This document shows, one piece after another, positions 17,417 through 26,377 of a DNA stretch of 32,099 bases. Positions within the stretch are counted from its first letter, which is position 1. Each line of letters begins with the position of its first letter. The stretch covers positions 1 to 32,099 of the forward strand of contig VERA01000025.1 of NCBI GenBank assembly GCA_018882935.1, in the 5' to 3' direction. This DNA is from Burkholderiaceae bacterium. Lineage in GTDB: Bacteria; Pseudomonadota; Gammaproteobacteria; Burkholderiales; Burkholderiaceae_D. A model generated the notes under the pieces. The model was not told the origin of the DNA. It ran no database searches and worked only from the letters and a program-made list of their open reading frames with translations. A program made the position numbers and the translations under genes.

Positions 17417-18019
17417 TTAACGCCCAAAGAAAGTAACCCCAGCGTTACGCAGCATACTTACCAGCGCAATTAGCGGTAAGCCCGTCAGCGCAGTTGGATC
17501 ATCACTGCGAATCGACGACAGAAGTGTAATACCCAACGCTTCATTTTTTGCGCTGCCAGCACAATCATACGGTTGCTCGATATGCAGATACGCATCCAGC
17601 TCTGCATCCGACAAATACCGGAAACAAACGTCGGTTTGAATACTCTGTCGTTGTATACGCTGTTTGGCCTCTGGCCGCGTATCAAGCAGACAAAGTGCGG
17701 TATGAAATACCACTTCGCGTCCGCGCATGCTTTGTAACTGCGCCAGCGCGTTGGCATGCGTGCCCGGTTTACCAATGGGTTGACCATCCAGCATGGCCAC
17801 TTGATCCGAGCCAATGATCAAGGCATCTTCAGCCAGGCGGGCCACTGCTTCCGCTTTGGCTTGCGACAGACGCAGCGCCGTATCGATGGCAGTTTCGCCC
17901 GGTAGCGCTCGCTCATCGATGTCCGGTGAAATGGTTTCGAAACTCAGTTGCAGACGCGTCAGTAGCGCTTTGCGGTAGGCTGAGCTAGAGGCAAGGATCA
18001 GGCGCGGTGAAATTGACAT
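17417..18019 (-). CDS. Maf/YceF-family nucleoside triphosphate pyrophosphatase
   Basis: A 200-residue Maf protein. Family motifs are ILASSSAYRKALL (residues 8-20), ISPDIDE (E36), K55, the catalytic aspartate D72 in IIGSDQVA, and PIGKPG (K84). DCAGSAKNEALGI near residue 151 resembles the YceF subgroup, which hydrolyses modified nucleotides such as 7-methyl-GTP, rather than the dTTP/UTP-specific YhdE subgroup. It probably guards against modified nucleotides entering RNA. It is divergent from yceD with 86 nt between starts, and runs in the same direction as the methyltransferase 4 nt after its stop. Confidence 0.9.
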   Translation of the reverse strand: MSISPRLILASSSAYRKALLTRLQLSFETISPDIDERALPGETAIDTALRLSQAKAEAVARLAEDALIIGSDQVAMLDGQPIGKPGTHANALAQLQSMRGREVVFHTALCLLDTRPEAKQRIQRQSIQTDVCFRYLSDAELDAYLHIEQPYDCAGSAKNEALGITLLSSIRSDDPTALTGLPLIALVSMLRNAGVTFFGR

Positions 18020-18105
18020 CGGTGATGCGATTGGGCTGACAAGATGACTGTGAAGGCGGGGATGGCCTTGTTACTATACCGGCCTTTATGCAGTGAGCCC
18101 AAGCC

Positions 18106-18597
18106 ATGAGCCAAACAATCGTCGATGGATTTGCCTTTTGTCGTCATGGCGAGCAGCGCGAGGGGTCGACCGCTGTCGCTGCGTTGCCCAGGTTGGCGGC
18201 TGAGGCGTCTAGCCAGCAGGGCGAGGTTCGCTGGTCGTTTCAGGGTGGTCGCCATCCCAAGGGCTACCCGCAGTTGAGCATGGTGGTGACGGGCGAGGTG
18301 AGCCTGGTTTGCCAGCGCTGTTTGTTGCCCATGCTGCACTCCATCGATACACAGACGAAGCTGGTGCTGGCTCATGACGAGCCGGAAGCCGACGCTACCG
18401 AGCAAGCGCTTGACGATGACACGATCGATGTCATCGTCTCCGGCACCGCGCTTGATCTGCTCCAGCTGGTTGAGGACGAGGCTCTGCTCTCGGTGCCCCT
18501 GTCGCCGCGGCATCCGGTTTGCCCTGATGGCGGGCCTGCGGCTGCGCCAGACAAACCCGACTCGCCATTCGCCGTGTTGCAAAAATTAAAAAAATAA
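18106..18597 (+). CDS. yceD: DUF177/YceD-family protein
   Basis: A 163-residue YceD (DUF177) protein. The conserved cysteine pair is C69/C72 in GEVSLVCQRCLLPM, and an acidic segment (EPEADATEQALDDDTIDV) precedes a second conserved block, LDLLQLVEDEALLSVPLSPRH. The family sits beside rpmF across bacteria and has been linked to 23S rRNA levels or ribosome assembly; the precise function is unresolved. The rpmF gene follows after 218 nt, which is longer than usual and leaves room for a separate rpmF promoter. Confidence 0.9.
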   Translation: MSQTIVDGFAFCRHGEQREGSTAVAALPRLAAEASSQQGEVRWSFQGGRHPKGYPQLSMVVTGEVSLVCQRCLLPMLHSIDTQTKLVLAHDEPEADATEQALDDDTIDVIVSGTALDLLQLVEDEALLSVPLSPRHPVCPDGGPAAAPDKPDSPFAVLQKLKK

Positions 18598-18730
18598 CTC
18601 TGCCAAGTTAATTATTCGAAAACACTTGCGTTCAACGCGCCCCGCTATGAAAGGGTGCGAGCAAGCTGGCAATGAGGTGGTTTTGTCCTGGCCGCGGCGG
18701 TGCAGAGTGGCTGGTTATCTCATTCCTTTG

Positions 18731-18739
18731 TGTTAAACT
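18731..18739 (+). promoter_or_regulatory. possible extended -10 promoter for rpmF
   Basis: TGTTAAACT contains a TG-N extension directly before a TAAACT -10-like hexamer, 77 nt ahead of the rpmF start. The -35 position (about 18711-18716, CTGGTT) is weak, as allowed for extended -10 promoters. It would give rpmF-plsX-fab its own start in addition to read-through from yceD. Confidence 0.35.
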
Positions 18740-18815
18740 TTCGGATTAGCTGTTTTGAAGGGAAGCCGAGCGGTTTGCGCTTCTCGTTCAATCAGTGCTT
18801 CTTTAGGAGTACGTT

Positions 18816-18998
18816 ATGGCAGTTCAGCAAAACAAAAAGACGCCGTCGAAGCGGGGTATGCACCGCTCGCACCAGTTTTTGACCCCACCGGCCACGGCAA
18901 TCGAGCCGACCACGGGCGAGGTGCATCTGCGTCATCACATCAGCCCGAACGGTTTTTACCGTGGCCGCAAGGTCATGAAAACCAAGAACGACGAGTAA
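18816..18998 (+). CDS. rpmF: 50S ribosomal protein L32
   Basis: A 60-residue basic protein with the L32 signature [19 protein letters not shown] and the later [15 protein letters not shown]32 is a small structural protein of the large ribosomal subunit. The zinc-binding cysteines seen in some L32 proteins are absent, as in other proteobacterial non-zinc forms. A clear AGGAG lies at 18805-18809, 6 nt before the ATG. It precedes plsX, linking ribosome and lipid synthesis genes as in many bacteria. Confidence 0.97.
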   Translation: MAVQQNKKTPSKRGMHRSHQFLTPPATAIEPTTGEVHLRHHISPNGFYRGRKVMKTKNDE

Positions 18999-19158
18999 GT
19001 CGTCACCGGCGATCCCCGTTTCACGTAAAGCATTTTCATTAGTCGGCGTCAGGGGTCTTTGACCGCTAGCGCCGTTTTTGTATGCGCGACCATTGCCATC
19101 AGGTCACACCTGCCCGTCAGCGGATTGCTCTGCAGTCCCGTGCTGCGGCAACTCAGCC

Positions 19159-20211
19159 ATGACTGTTCGCATCTCGATTGATTGCATGGGCGGCGACCAC
19201 GGTCCGCCGGTTACCGTGCCCGCATCGGTCGCTTTCGTCAACCAGCAGCACGATGCTCAGTTACTGCTAGTCGGCCGCGAAGAGGTCATCCGCGCCGAAC
19301 TGCGCAAGCTCGGCGCCGAGCACCATCCGCAACTCAGCATCGTTAACGCCACTGAGGTGGTGGAGATGGACGACACGCTCGAAATTGCGCTGCGCCGCAA
19401 GCGTGACTCGTCGATGCGGGTGGCGATCGATCAGGTCAAAGAAGGCACAGCACAAGCCTGTGTATCGGCCGGTAATACCGGTGCCTTGATGGCTGTGTCG
19501 CGCTACCTCTTGAAAACCATTGCCGGCGTTGATCGGCCGGCGATATGTACCATTCTGCCCAATCAAAAAGATGGTCCGACGTACGTACTTGATCTTGGTG
19601 CGAACGTCGACTGCGAGCCATTCCACTTGCAACAATTTGCCCTGATGGGTTCAGCCTTGGTAGCGGCGGTTGAGGGGCATGCGCGGCCCACCGTCGGCTT
19701 GCTGAATGTTGGCGAGGAGGACATCAAAGGCAACGAGCTGGTAAAGCAAACGGCCGAGCTGTTGCGCGCCGATCATGACAAGGGCTTAATTAATTTTTAC
19801 GGCAATGTCGAGGGCAACGATATTTTTGAAGGCACCACCGATATCGTGGTTTGCGATGGCTTTGTCGGCAATGTCACATTGAAAGCAGCCGAGGGATTGG
19901 GCCGCTTGGTCAAGGGCGTTCTGGTAAGCGAGCTAAGGCAAGGTTGGTTGAACACCTTGGGCGCGCTGCTGGCGCAGGGGGCGCTGCGTCGAATTTCTCA
20001 GCGCCTGAACCCCTCCCGTTACAATGGCGCAAGCCTGCTCGGCTTACGCGGTCTGGTGTTCAAGAGCCATGGGGGCGAAAGCGCCTACGGTTTCGAGTGG
20101 GCGATACGGCGCGCTTTCGAGGCCGCGCGTCATGATGTGCTGTCACGTATCGAAGCAGCCATTGGTGATCTGATGCCGCAAGCGGCTGGCGCAGAAAGCC
20201 ACTCACCCTGA
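19159..20211 (+). CDS. plsX: phosphate acyltransferase PlsX
   Basis: A 350-residue soluble enzyme that converts acyl-ACP to acyl-phosphate, the first step toward phosphatidic acid with PlsY and PlsC. The N-terminus [16 protein letters not shown] is the family signature; [15 protein letters not shown] and [10 protein letters not shown] follow, as does [14 protein letters not shown] near the C-terminal third. The frame is open from a TTG at 19078, but that adds 27 cysteine-rich, unconserved residues, so the ATG at 19159 is chosen. The stop is 5 nt before fabH, indicating one operon. Confidence 0.95.
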   Translation: MTVRISIDCMGGDHGPPVTVPASVAFVNQQHDAQLLLVGREEVIRAELRKLGAEHHPQLSIVNATEVVEMDDTLEIALRRKRDSSMRVAIDQVKEGTAQACVSAGNTGALMAVSRYLLKTIAGVDRPAICTILPNQKDGPTYVLDLGANVDCEPFHLQQFALMGSALVAAVEGHARPTVGLLNVGEEDIKGNELVKQTAELLRADHDKGLINFYGNVEGNDIFEGTTDIVVCDGFVGNVTLKAAEGLGRLVKGVLVSELRQGWLNTLGALLAQGALRRISQRLNPSRYNGASLLGLRGLVFKSHGGESAYGFEWAIRRAFEAARHDVLSRIEAAIGDLMPQAAGAESHSP

Positions 20212-20216
20212 AACCC

Positions 20217-21203
20217 ATGGGCACATATTCTCGAATTGTTGGTACCGGCAGCTGTTTACCTCCGCGTCGCGTGACCAATCAAGACCTGGCGGCGATGCTG
20301 GCGGACCGTGGTCTTGAAACCTCCGATGAATGGATAGTCTCGCGCAGCGGCATCTCGGCGCGTCACTTCGCCGACGATGGCGTGTTGTCGAGTGATCTTG
20401 CTGTCACTGCAGCTCAGCACGCCCTGCAAATGGCGCAGCTCGTCCCTGACGATATTGATCTGATTATTCTCGCCACCTCGACACCTGATTATCTTGGTGG
20501 TTTTCCGAGCACGGCATGTGTGGTGCAGCGCAAGCTGGGCATCACGAATCATTGCGCTGCGCTTGATGTGCAAGCCGTCTGCAGCGGCTTTGTGTACGCC
20601 GTATCCGTTGCTGACAGCTTCATTCGATCTGGCATGCACAAGCGTGTGCTGGTCATCGGCGCGGAAGTGTTCTCGCGCATTCTTGATTTCAACGACCGAA
20701 CCACCTGCGTGTTGTTCGGTGATGGCGCGGGCGCAGTAGTGATGACGGCATCTGAGCAGCCCGGCATCTTGGCCACCAAGCTGCACGCCGATGGCCGTCA
20801 CACCGATATTCTTTGCGTTCCAGGCCACATGAGCGGGGGCGCAGTCAGCGGTAGCGCTTTCCTGACCATGGACGGGCAGGCCGTGTTCAAACTTGCAGTG
20901 TCTGTCTTGGAACAGGTCGCTCACGAAGCACTGAACGCTGCCAGCCTGCAGGCCGCCGACGTCGACTGGCTTATTCCGCATCAGGCAAATATTCGCATCA
21001 TGCAGGGCACTGCAAAAAAGCTCGGCTTACCTTTGGAAAAAATGATTGTCACGGTCGATCAGCATGGCAATACATCTGCTGCATCGATCCCGCTAGCGCT
21101 GGATGTCGCTACGCGTGATGGACGCATCACACCCGGTCAGCTGGTATTGATGGAAGGCGTGGGCGGTGGTTTCACCTGGGGTGCTGCTCTGGCGAGAATG
21201 TAA
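20217..21203 (+). CDS. fabH: 3-oxoacyl-ACP synthase III (FabH)
   Basis: A 328-residue enzyme that condenses acetyl-CoA with malonyl-ACP to start each fatty acid. The catalytic triad is complete: C122 ([15 protein letters not shown]), H255 ([11 protein letters not shown]) and N285 ([10 protein letters not shown]). [15 protein letters not shown] near the end is the usual C-terminal signature. The length is as expected. It follows plsX by 5 nt and precedes fabD by 92 nt. Confidence 0.97.
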   Translation: MGTYSRIVGTGSCLPPRRVTNQDLAAMLADRGLETSDEWIVSRSGISARHFADDGVLSSDLAVTAAQHALQMAQLVPDDIDLIILATSTPDYLGGFPSTACVVQRKLGITNHCAALDVQAVCSGFVYAVSVADSFIRSGMHKRVLVIGAEVFSRILDFNDRTTCVLFGDGAGAVVMTASEQPGILATKLHADGRHTDILCVPGHMSGGAVSGSAFLTMDGQAVFKLAVSVLEQVAHEALNAASLQAADVDWLIPHQANIRIMQGTAKKLGLPLEKMIVTVDQHGNTSAASIPLALDVATRDGRITPGQLVLMEGVGGGFTWGAALARM

Positions 21204-21295
21204 GCCATACAGAAAATGCACCACTGCATGAGCGCGATCGCGGTGTAATCCAATCACTTGGTCAAGTAAACAAGCGAAAAATCTGACAAATCGAT

Positions 21296-22228
21296 ATGAA
21301 CGCAACAGCATTTGTTTTTCCCGGGCAGGGCTCGCAAGCGATCGGTATGCTGAATGGCTTTGCTGATAACCCGGTAGTGCGCGACACGATCAGCGAAGCG
21401 TCGGAGGTATTGCAGCTTGATTTGGCGAAGCTGATTGCCGAAGGGCCGAAAGAATCACTAGACCTCACCACCAATACACAGCCGGTGATGTTGGCGTCTG
21501 CAGTAGCGTTTTATCGCGCTTGGGTCGCGGCGGGTGGCGCGCTGCCAGCGTTAGTCGCCGGACACAGCTTGGGAGAGTACTCGGCATTAGTAGCCGCTGG
21601 CGTGATTGAATTTCGTGATGCAGTACCGTTGGTGCGTTTTCGTGCGCAGGCGATGCAAGAGGCGGTACCAGTCGGGCAGGGCGGTATGGCTGCGATTCTC
21701 GGACTTTCAGATGATGATGTGCGGGCAGCATGTGCCGAGGCTGCCCAAGGCGAGGTGGTTGAGCCGGTGAACTTCAATGCGCCGGCACAGGTAGTAATCG
21801 CTGGTCACAAGGCAGCGGTCGAACGTGCCTGCGAGGTAGCGAAATCCAAGGGTGCCAAGCGCGCGTTACCGCTGCCTGTATCTGCACCTTTCCACTCGTC
21901 GCTGCTGAAGCCTGCATCCGATCGTTTGCGCGAGTATTTGGCTGGTGTTGAATTTTCAGTGCCGCGTATTCAACTGATCAACAATGTCGATGTGGCGATT
22001 GAGAGCGATTCAGCGGCGATCAAAGACGCATTGGTGCGTCAGGCTGCTGCACCGGTACGCTGGGTGGAGTCGGTGCAGAAAATGTCAGCTCTGGGTATTA
22101 CACGCGTGATCGAATGTGGGCCGGGTAAAGTGCTCAGTGGATTAGTCAAGCGTATTGATACGCAGCTTAGCGCTGATGCGATCAATGATCAGGCATCACT
22201 CGAAGCGATTCTGGAGGCAAGTCAATGA
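21296..22228 (+). CDS. fabD: malonyl-CoA-ACP transacylase (FabD)
   Basis: A 310-residue acyltransferase that loads malonate from CoA onto ACP. The nucleophile is S91 in VAGHSLGEYSALVAAG; the N-terminal FVFPGQGSQAIGM, the malonyl-binding arginine region (RFRAQAMQEAVP) and the catalytic histidine in SAPFHSSLL are all present. The ATG at 21296 is the only start that gives the FPGQGSQ motif at its usual distance. The stop overlaps the fabG start in ATGA at 22225-22228, so translation is probably coupled. Confidence 0.97.
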   Translation: MNATAFVFPGQGSQAIGMLNGFADNPVVRDTISEASEVLQLDLAKLIAEGPKESLDLTTNTQPVMLASAVAFYRAWVAAGGALPALVAGHSLGEYSALVAAGVIEFRDAVPLVRFRAQAMQEAVPVGQGGMAAILGLSDDDVRAACAEAAQGEVVEPVNFNAPAQVVIAGHKAAVERACEVAKSKGAKRALPLPVSAPFHSSLLKPASDRLREYLAGVEFSVPRIQLINNVDVAIESDSAAIKDALVRQAAAPVRWVESVQKMSALGITRVIECGPGKVLSGLVKRIDTQLSADAINDQASLEAILEASQ

Positions 22229-22983
22229 GCGCTGTGCTCGATAAACAAATCGCGCTGGTCACGGGTGCGTCGCGCGGCATCGGTAAGGCAATTGCGATTG
22301 ATCTGGCGCGTCACGGGGCCACTGTGGTTGGCACTGCGACCACCGAGTCAGGTGCAGCCTCGATCAGTGATTATCTCAAAGCCTTGCGTGCGGACGCCGG
22401 TCGTGGCGTCGCGCTTGACGTCAACGACGCTGAGGCTTCACTTGCGCTGATTGATCACATTGGTAAAGAGATGGGCGGTGTATCGATCTTGGTGAACAAT
22501 GCCGGTATCACCCAAGATCAACTGGCGATGCGCATGAAAGATGACGAGTGGGATGCCGTTATCGCCACCAACTTGACCGCCGTGGCTCGACTGTCGCGCG
22601 CCGTTCTGCGCGGCATGATGAAAGCCAAGTACGGCCGAATCATCAATATCACTTCGGTGGTTGGCTCTGCCGGTAACCCCGGTCAAATGAATTACGCTGC
22701 AGCGAAGGCCGGTGTTGCCGGTATGAGCCGTGCGCTGGCGCGCGAGATTGGCAGCCGCAACATCACCGTCAACTGCATCGCGCCGGGCTTTATCGATACC
22801 GATATGACCAAAGCGCTAACCGAGCAGCAAGTGGCCGCGCTGTTGCAGCAAATCCCAGCCGGGCGCTTTGGTACGCCGGAAGATATTGCAGCAAGTGTGT
22901 CATTTCTCGCATCACCGCAAGCCGGCTACATCACCGGCACCACATTGCATGTAAACGGTGGCATGTACATGAGCGGGGGCTAA
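22225..22983 (+). CDS. fabG: 3-oxoacyl-ACP reductase (FabG)
   Basis: A 252-residue short-chain dehydrogenase that uses NADPH to reduce 3-oxoacyl-ACP in each elongation round. The cofactor motif is TGASRGIG (13-20) and NNAG is at 91-94. The catalytic residues S144, Y157 and K161 lie in NITSVVGSAGNPGQMNYAAAK. The C-terminus GTTLHVNGGMYM is typical. The start overlaps fabD by 4 nt. acpP follows after 131 nt and seems to have its own promoter. Confidence 0.97.
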   Translation: MSAVLDKQIALVTGASRGIGKAIAIDLARHGATVVGTATTESGAASISDYLKALRADAGRGVALDVNDAEASLALIDHIGKEMGGVSILVNNAGITQDQLAMRMKDDEWDAVIATNLTAVARLSRAVLRGMMKAKYGRIINITSVVGSAGNPGQMNYAAAKAGVAGMSRALAREIGSRNITVNCIAPGFIDTDMTKALTEQQVAALLQQIPAGRFGTPEDIAASVSFLASPQAGYITGTTLHVNGGMYMSGG

Positions 22984-23066
22984 TGCGTTGCCTTTTTGAG
23001 AGTGTCAATCGGCAGGCGGATGTTGGCAAAATCAGAAGTCAAAACTTAAGTTCTGCACCTCAAACC

Positions 23067-23075
23067 TGATAGAAT
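23067..23075 (+). promoter_or_regulatory. probable acpP promoter (extended -10)
   Basis: TGATAGAAT: a TG-N extension directly before TAGAAT, 40 nt upstream of the acpP start. The -35 region (TTAAGT/TAAGTT near 23046-23052) is weak, which an extended -10 can tolerate. A separate promoter fits the very high level of ACP needed relative to the Fab enzymes. Confidence 0.5.
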
Positions 23076-23103
23076 TCTTTCACTAAACCTAGAACCACCC
23101 ACT

Positions 23104-23108
23104 GGAGG
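23104..23108 (+). promoter_or_regulatory. ribosome-binding site that fixes the acpP start
   Basis: GGAGG abuts the first in-frame ATG (23109), leaving no spacing, and is 6 nt before the second ATG (23115). The second is therefore the start and gives the standard ACP N-terminus MSDIE. Confidence 0.85.
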
Positions 23109-23114
23109 ATGAAG

Positions 23115-23354
23115 ATGTCTGACATCGAATCGCGTGTTAAAAAAATCGTTGCTGAGCAACTCGGTGTTGCCGAAGCCGATATCAAAAATGAGTCATCGTT
23201 CGTTGACGATCTTGGTGCTGATTCGCTTGACACTGTTGAGCTGGTGATGGCGCTTGAAGATGAGTTCGAGATGGAAATCCCTGACGAGCAAGCTGAAAAG
23301 ATCACCACTGTGCAGCAAGCCATCGATTACGCAAAGGCGCACGTCAAGGCCTAA
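23115..23354 (+). CDS. acpP: acyl carrier protein
   Basis: A 79-residue, strongly acidic acyl carrier protein. The phosphopantetheine attachment site is S37 in the classic [18 protein letters not shown]. It carries the growing acyl chain between the Fab enzymes encoded on either side. The start at 23115 is chosen over 23109 on ribosome-binding spacing. fabF follows 45 nt after the stop. Confidence 0.98.
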   Translation: MSDIESRVKKIVAEQLGVAEADIKNESSFVDDLGADSLDTVELVMALEDEFEMEIPDEQAEKITTVQQAIDYAKAHVKA

Positions 23355-23388
23355 GCATCCCCGCCCCGCACTGCCAAATTTGTTCTCC

Positions 23389-23393
23389 AGGAG
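23389..23393 (+). promoter_or_regulatory. ribosome-binding site supporting a TTG start for fabF
   Basis: AGGAG lies 6 nt before TTG at 23400. No in-frame ATG precedes the conserved [13 protein letters not shown] block, so TTG is the most likely start codon. Confidence 0.75.
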
Positions 23394-23399
23394 TACTGT

Positions 23400-24647
23400 T
23401 TGACTCGCCCCCCTCGACGCCGCGTCGTTGTTACGGGACTGGGATGCGTATCCCCCGTTGGCAACTCGATTTCTTCCGCATGGCAAGCCCTACTGTCCGG
23501 CCAATCCGGTATAGCGACTGTCACTAAATTTGACGCCAGCGCTTTCGCGACCACCTTTGCCGGTGAAGTCAAAGACTTCCAGGTAGAGGAGTACATTCCC
23601 GCCAAAGAAGCGCGTCACATGGATACCTTCATTCACTTCGGCATGGCAGCCGGTATACAAGCCATGCAAGACAGCGGCTTGGTGGTAACCGACGCGAATG
23701 CAGAACGTATCGGGGTGATGGTCGGCTCAGGTATTGGTGGCTTGCCGATGATTGAAGAAACGCACGGCGAATATCAAAAGCGCGGGCCGCGTCGTATCAG
23801 CCCGTTCTTCGTACCTGCATCCATCATCAACATGATTTCGGGTCACCTCTCGATCAAATATGGCTTGAAGGGGCCTAACCTGGCGATCGTCACCGCCTGC
23901 ACCACCGGGTTACATTGCATCGGTGAGGCGGGCCGCCTGATCGAGTACGGCGATGCAGACATCATGATTGCCGGCGGTGCCGAGTCAACCGTCTCGCCGC
24001 TTGGTATTGGTGGCTTCGCTGCTGCGCGTGCTTTGTCGTCACGTAATGATGATCCGGCCACTGCCTCGCGCCCGTGGGATAAAGACCGCGATGGTTTTGT
24101 GCTCGGTGAAGGTGCGGGTGTGATGGTGCTGGAAGAGTACGAACACGCCAAAGCCCGCGGGGCAAAGATATATGCCGAGTTGCTCGGGTTTGGTATGAGT
24201 GCCGACGCACATCACATGACTGCACCGCTGGAAGATGGTGATGGCGCACGTCGTTGCATGCTGGCTGCAATGCGCAACGCGGGTATCAATCCCGATCAAG
24301 TCGATTACGTTAACGCACACGGCACATCAACGCCGCTCGGTGATGTCGCTGAAACCGTCGCGATCAAGCGTGCCTTGGGCGATCACGCGCACAAGGTTGT
24401 GGTCAATTCCACCAAATCCATGACGGGGCATTTGCTCGGCGGTGCGGGTGGTCTGGAATCGGTATTCACCGTGCTGGCTGTGCATCATCAAAAATCGCCA
24501 CCGACCATCAACATCTTTAACCAAGACCCTGACTGCGATCTGGATTATTGCGCCAACACTGCGCGCGATATGCCCATCAATATCGCTGTCAAGAATTCAT
24601 TCGGGTTCGGTGGTACCAACGGCACCTTGATCTTCGCCAAGGCCTGA
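23400..24647 (+). CDS. fabF: 3-oxoacyl-ACP synthase II (FabF)
   Basis: A 415-residue beta-ketoacyl-ACP synthase that elongates acyl-ACP with malonyl-ACP. The catalytic set is C167 ([14 protein letters not shown]), H307 ([12 protein letters not shown]) and H344 ([14 protein letters not shown]), shifted by four relative to E. coli FabF because of a short N-terminal extension (MTRPPRRR). The C-terminal [15 protein letters not shown] is intact. Translation starts at TTG with a good AGGAG. The rare start codon may lower FabF relative to ACP. It is the last gene of the fatty-acid cluster. Confidence 0.96.
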   Translation: MTRPPRRRVVVTGLGCVSPVGNSISSAWQALLSGQSGIATVTKFDASAFATTFAGEVKDFQVEEYIPAKEARHMDTFIHFGMAAGIQAMQDSGLVVTDANAERIGVMVGSGIGGLPMIEETHGEYQKRGPRRISPFFVPASIINMISGHLSIKYGLKGPNLAIVTACTTGLHCIGEAGRLIEYGDADIMIAGGAESTVSPLGIGGFAAARALSSRNDDPATASRPWDKDRDGFVLGEGAGVMVLEEYEHAKARGAKIYAELLGFGMSADAHHMTAPLEDGDGARRCMLAAMRNAGINPDQVDYVNAHGTSTPLGDVAETVAIKRALGDHAHKVVVNSTKSMTGHLLGGAGGLESVFTVLAVHHQKSPPTINIFNQDPDCDLDYCANTARDMPINIAVKNSFGFGGTNGTLIFAKA

Positions 24648-24725
24648 TCCAGAGCGGTAGCAGTACAACGCTTTACTCGCTGCACGCTCCGGACTAATCG
24701 CTTTCAACTTTCGCCGCCGCTGCTC

Positions 24726-25250
24726 ATGTCGATCGCCCTGTCGGCGCGCGTACGACCATCGCGACTGTGGCTTGTGCTGCAGACAGCAATGGGTGCAGTA
24801 CTACTCGCGGTATCGTGGTGGCTGTTACGGGCCGCAGTGGCCGGCGGCTTGCCGGATGCCTTGTGTTACCCGCTTGCGATTATTTGCGCCACCGCGTCAT
24901 TCGTGCTTGTAACACGGGCACTTCGACCGAAAACAGGCCTGCGGATTGATGTAACCAGACTCGGCCAGATCCGGTTGGTAGAGACTTACCCAAACGCTGA
25001 AGCCGGATTCCCGAGACTATCCGATGCTGAAGGCGAGGTGGTTCAACTAGGCCAAGGGTCGACGCTCTGGTCGTCGTTGATGGTATTGCGTTTGCAACCG
25101 GTGAGCGGTAGCACGATCACATTGATCCTGCTCCCAGACAGTATGCGTGCTGATGCATTTCATGCCTTATCTGTTGCCTGTCGCTGGATCGCTGCAAGAC
25201 AAAATCATCGCGATGTGCCCAGCACCGACCTGCCGCATTGGCTAACTTGA
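24726..25250 (+). CDS. YgfX-like small inner-membrane protein (tentative)
   Basis: A 174-residue protein with two closely spaced membrane helices (about residues 17-36 and 45-64) and a soluble C-terminal domain. The N-terminal VRPSRLW before the first helix and the later STLWSSLMVLRLQ followed by LLPDSMRADAFHALSVACRWI fit the pattern of the YgfX family. In E. coli YgfX (also named CptA) is encoded with SdhE and has been described as a toxin affecting the cytoskeleton; no sdhE-like gene lies here, so that role should not be carried over. A gene at this position between fabF and rpoE is common in Burkholderiales. The ATG at 24726 is 78 nt after fabF. Confidence 0.6.
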   Translation: MSIALSARVRPSRLWLVLQTAMGAVLLAVSWWLLRAAVAGGLPDALCYPLAIICATASFVLVTRALRPKTGLRIDVTRLGQIRLVETYPNAEAGFPRLSDAEGEVVQLGQGSTLWSSLMVLRLQPVSGSTITLILLPDSMRADAFHALSVACRWIAARQNHRDVPSTDLPHWLT

Positions 25251-25476
25251 ACTTGTCTCACGCAATTGAAGCGACCAAGAGCGAAGCGCCGACAAAAATA
25301 ACGATACACGGGCAGCCTGGCTCGATTCGTACCGCTTGCATGACTTGTTCAATGCACATCGGTCGTTGCAAGGCAACTGCTTACCACCCCTAAAACGCTC
25401 AGTCTGGCCGGTAATGGTCAGGCCGGGTAGCTACATAACTTCGCCCGCATGTCGCACTCATTCGAGGGCATGGGGA

Positions 25477-26079
25477 TTGATCACAGAACGCGATATAGAT
25501 CAGCTACTCGTTGATCGCGTGCAGCAGGGCGACAAGAAAGCTTTCGAGCTTTTGGTCAGCAAATACCAACGCAAGCTGATGCGGCTGGTGTCACGTCTTG
25601 TGCGTGATCAAGCCGAGGCAGAAGACGTGGTGCAAGAGGCTTTCATCAAGGCCTACCGAGCACTGCCGCAATTTAGAGGTGATTCGGCGTTCTACACCTG
25701 GCTGTACCGCATTGGTATCAACACTGCTAAAAACTATTTGGTCACGCAGGGGCGGCGTGCGCCCACATCCACCGAGGCCGATGCTGAGGAAGCGGAAACT
25801 TTTGATGACGGAGAGCATCTGAGGGATATCAACACTCCTGAATCCATGCTTGCGACCAAACAAATTGCCGAGACCGTAAACGTAGCGATGGATGCCTTGC
25901 CAGAGGAGCTGCGCATCGCGATCACGCTGCGGGAACTGGAGGGCATGAGCTACGACGAGATAGCAGAGACGATGGGCTGCCCGATCGGTACCGTAAGGAG
26001 TCGGATATTTCGCGCGCGCGAGGCAATTGCAGAGCGATTGAGGCCGCTACTGGGTACTGCGACAGATAAGCGTTGGTGA
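25477..26079 (+). CDS. rpoE: RNA polymerase sigma factor RpoE (ECF sigma-E)
   Basis: A 200-residue ECF sigma factor for envelope stress. Region 2 (about residues 20-90) has FELLVSKYQRKLMRLVSRLV, EDVVQEAFIKAYRALPQFRG and FYTWLYRIGINTAKNYL; region 4 (about 135-190) has LPEELRIAITLRELEGMSYDEIAETMGCPIGTVRSR in overlapping parts. The start is read as TTG at 25477, giving (M)ITERDIDQLLVDRVQ, the normal family N-terminus, with GAGGG at 25464-25468 eight nt upstream. The frame is open to an ATG at 25336, but those 47 extra residues look unconserved. rseA follows 58 nt later. No sigma-E-type autoregulatory promoter was recognised upstream. Confidence 0.93.
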   Translation: MITERDIDQLLVDRVQQGDKKAFELLVSKYQRKLMRLVSRLVRDQAEAEDVVQEAFIKAYRALPQFRGDSAFYTWLYRIGINTAKNYLVTQGRRAPTSTEADAEEAETFDDGEHLRDINTPESMLATKQIAETVNVAMDALPEELRIAITLRELEGMSYDEIAETMGCPIGTVRSRIFRAREAIAERLRPLLGTATDKRW

Positions 26080-26137
26080 GCGTCGGCCCCGGTGCCGTCC
26101 ATGAATTCGAATAACAAGTGTTTGAAGGGCTGGGGGC

Positions 26138-26377
26138 ATGGCAAGTGGCGCGGAGGGCGGCAGTAGTCGCGCGGAACAGATATCTGCACTGATTGACGGC
26201 GAGTTGACAATCGCGCAAGCCAAGCTGCTGCTACCAGAGCTCGTATCCGGTGAAGCACGCCAGCGCTGGGATGTTTACCATCTGATCGGCGACGCGCTCA
26301 GAGATCATCACCGACCAAGTCAGTTGGCGGTTGACCTTGTCGCGGTGGTTGCGCACCGACTCGCGCTCGAACAGTAA
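26138..26377 (+). CDS. rseA: truncated RseA-like anti-sigma-E factor, cytoplasmic domain only
   Basis: A 79-residue protein matching only the N-terminal sigma-binding domain of RseA/MucA: ISALIDGELTIAQAKLLLPEL, then RWDVYHLIGDALRDHH. In relatives RseA is roughly twice as long or more, with a membrane helix and a periplasmic domain that is cut by DegS and RseP and protected by RseB. Here the protein ends (VVAHRLALEQ, TAA) about where the linker to the membrane helix would begin. The two other forward frames past the stop give no hydrophobic helix, so a single frameshift does not explain it. No rseB follows; mucD begins 262 nt later. The protein is probably a soluble anti-sigma factor, or a degraded one; sigma binding is inferred from the conserved motif. 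Confidence 0.85.
   Translation: MASGAEGGSSRAEQISALIDGELTIAQAKLLLPELVSGEARQRWDVYHLIGDALRDHHRPSQLAVDLVAVVAHRLALEQ

Noticed and set aside
25249-25280. Sigma-E-type promoter (GAACTT) upstream of rpoE
   Set aside because: The GAACTT is present at 25249-25254, but no TCnnA-like -10 follows at 16-17 nt.
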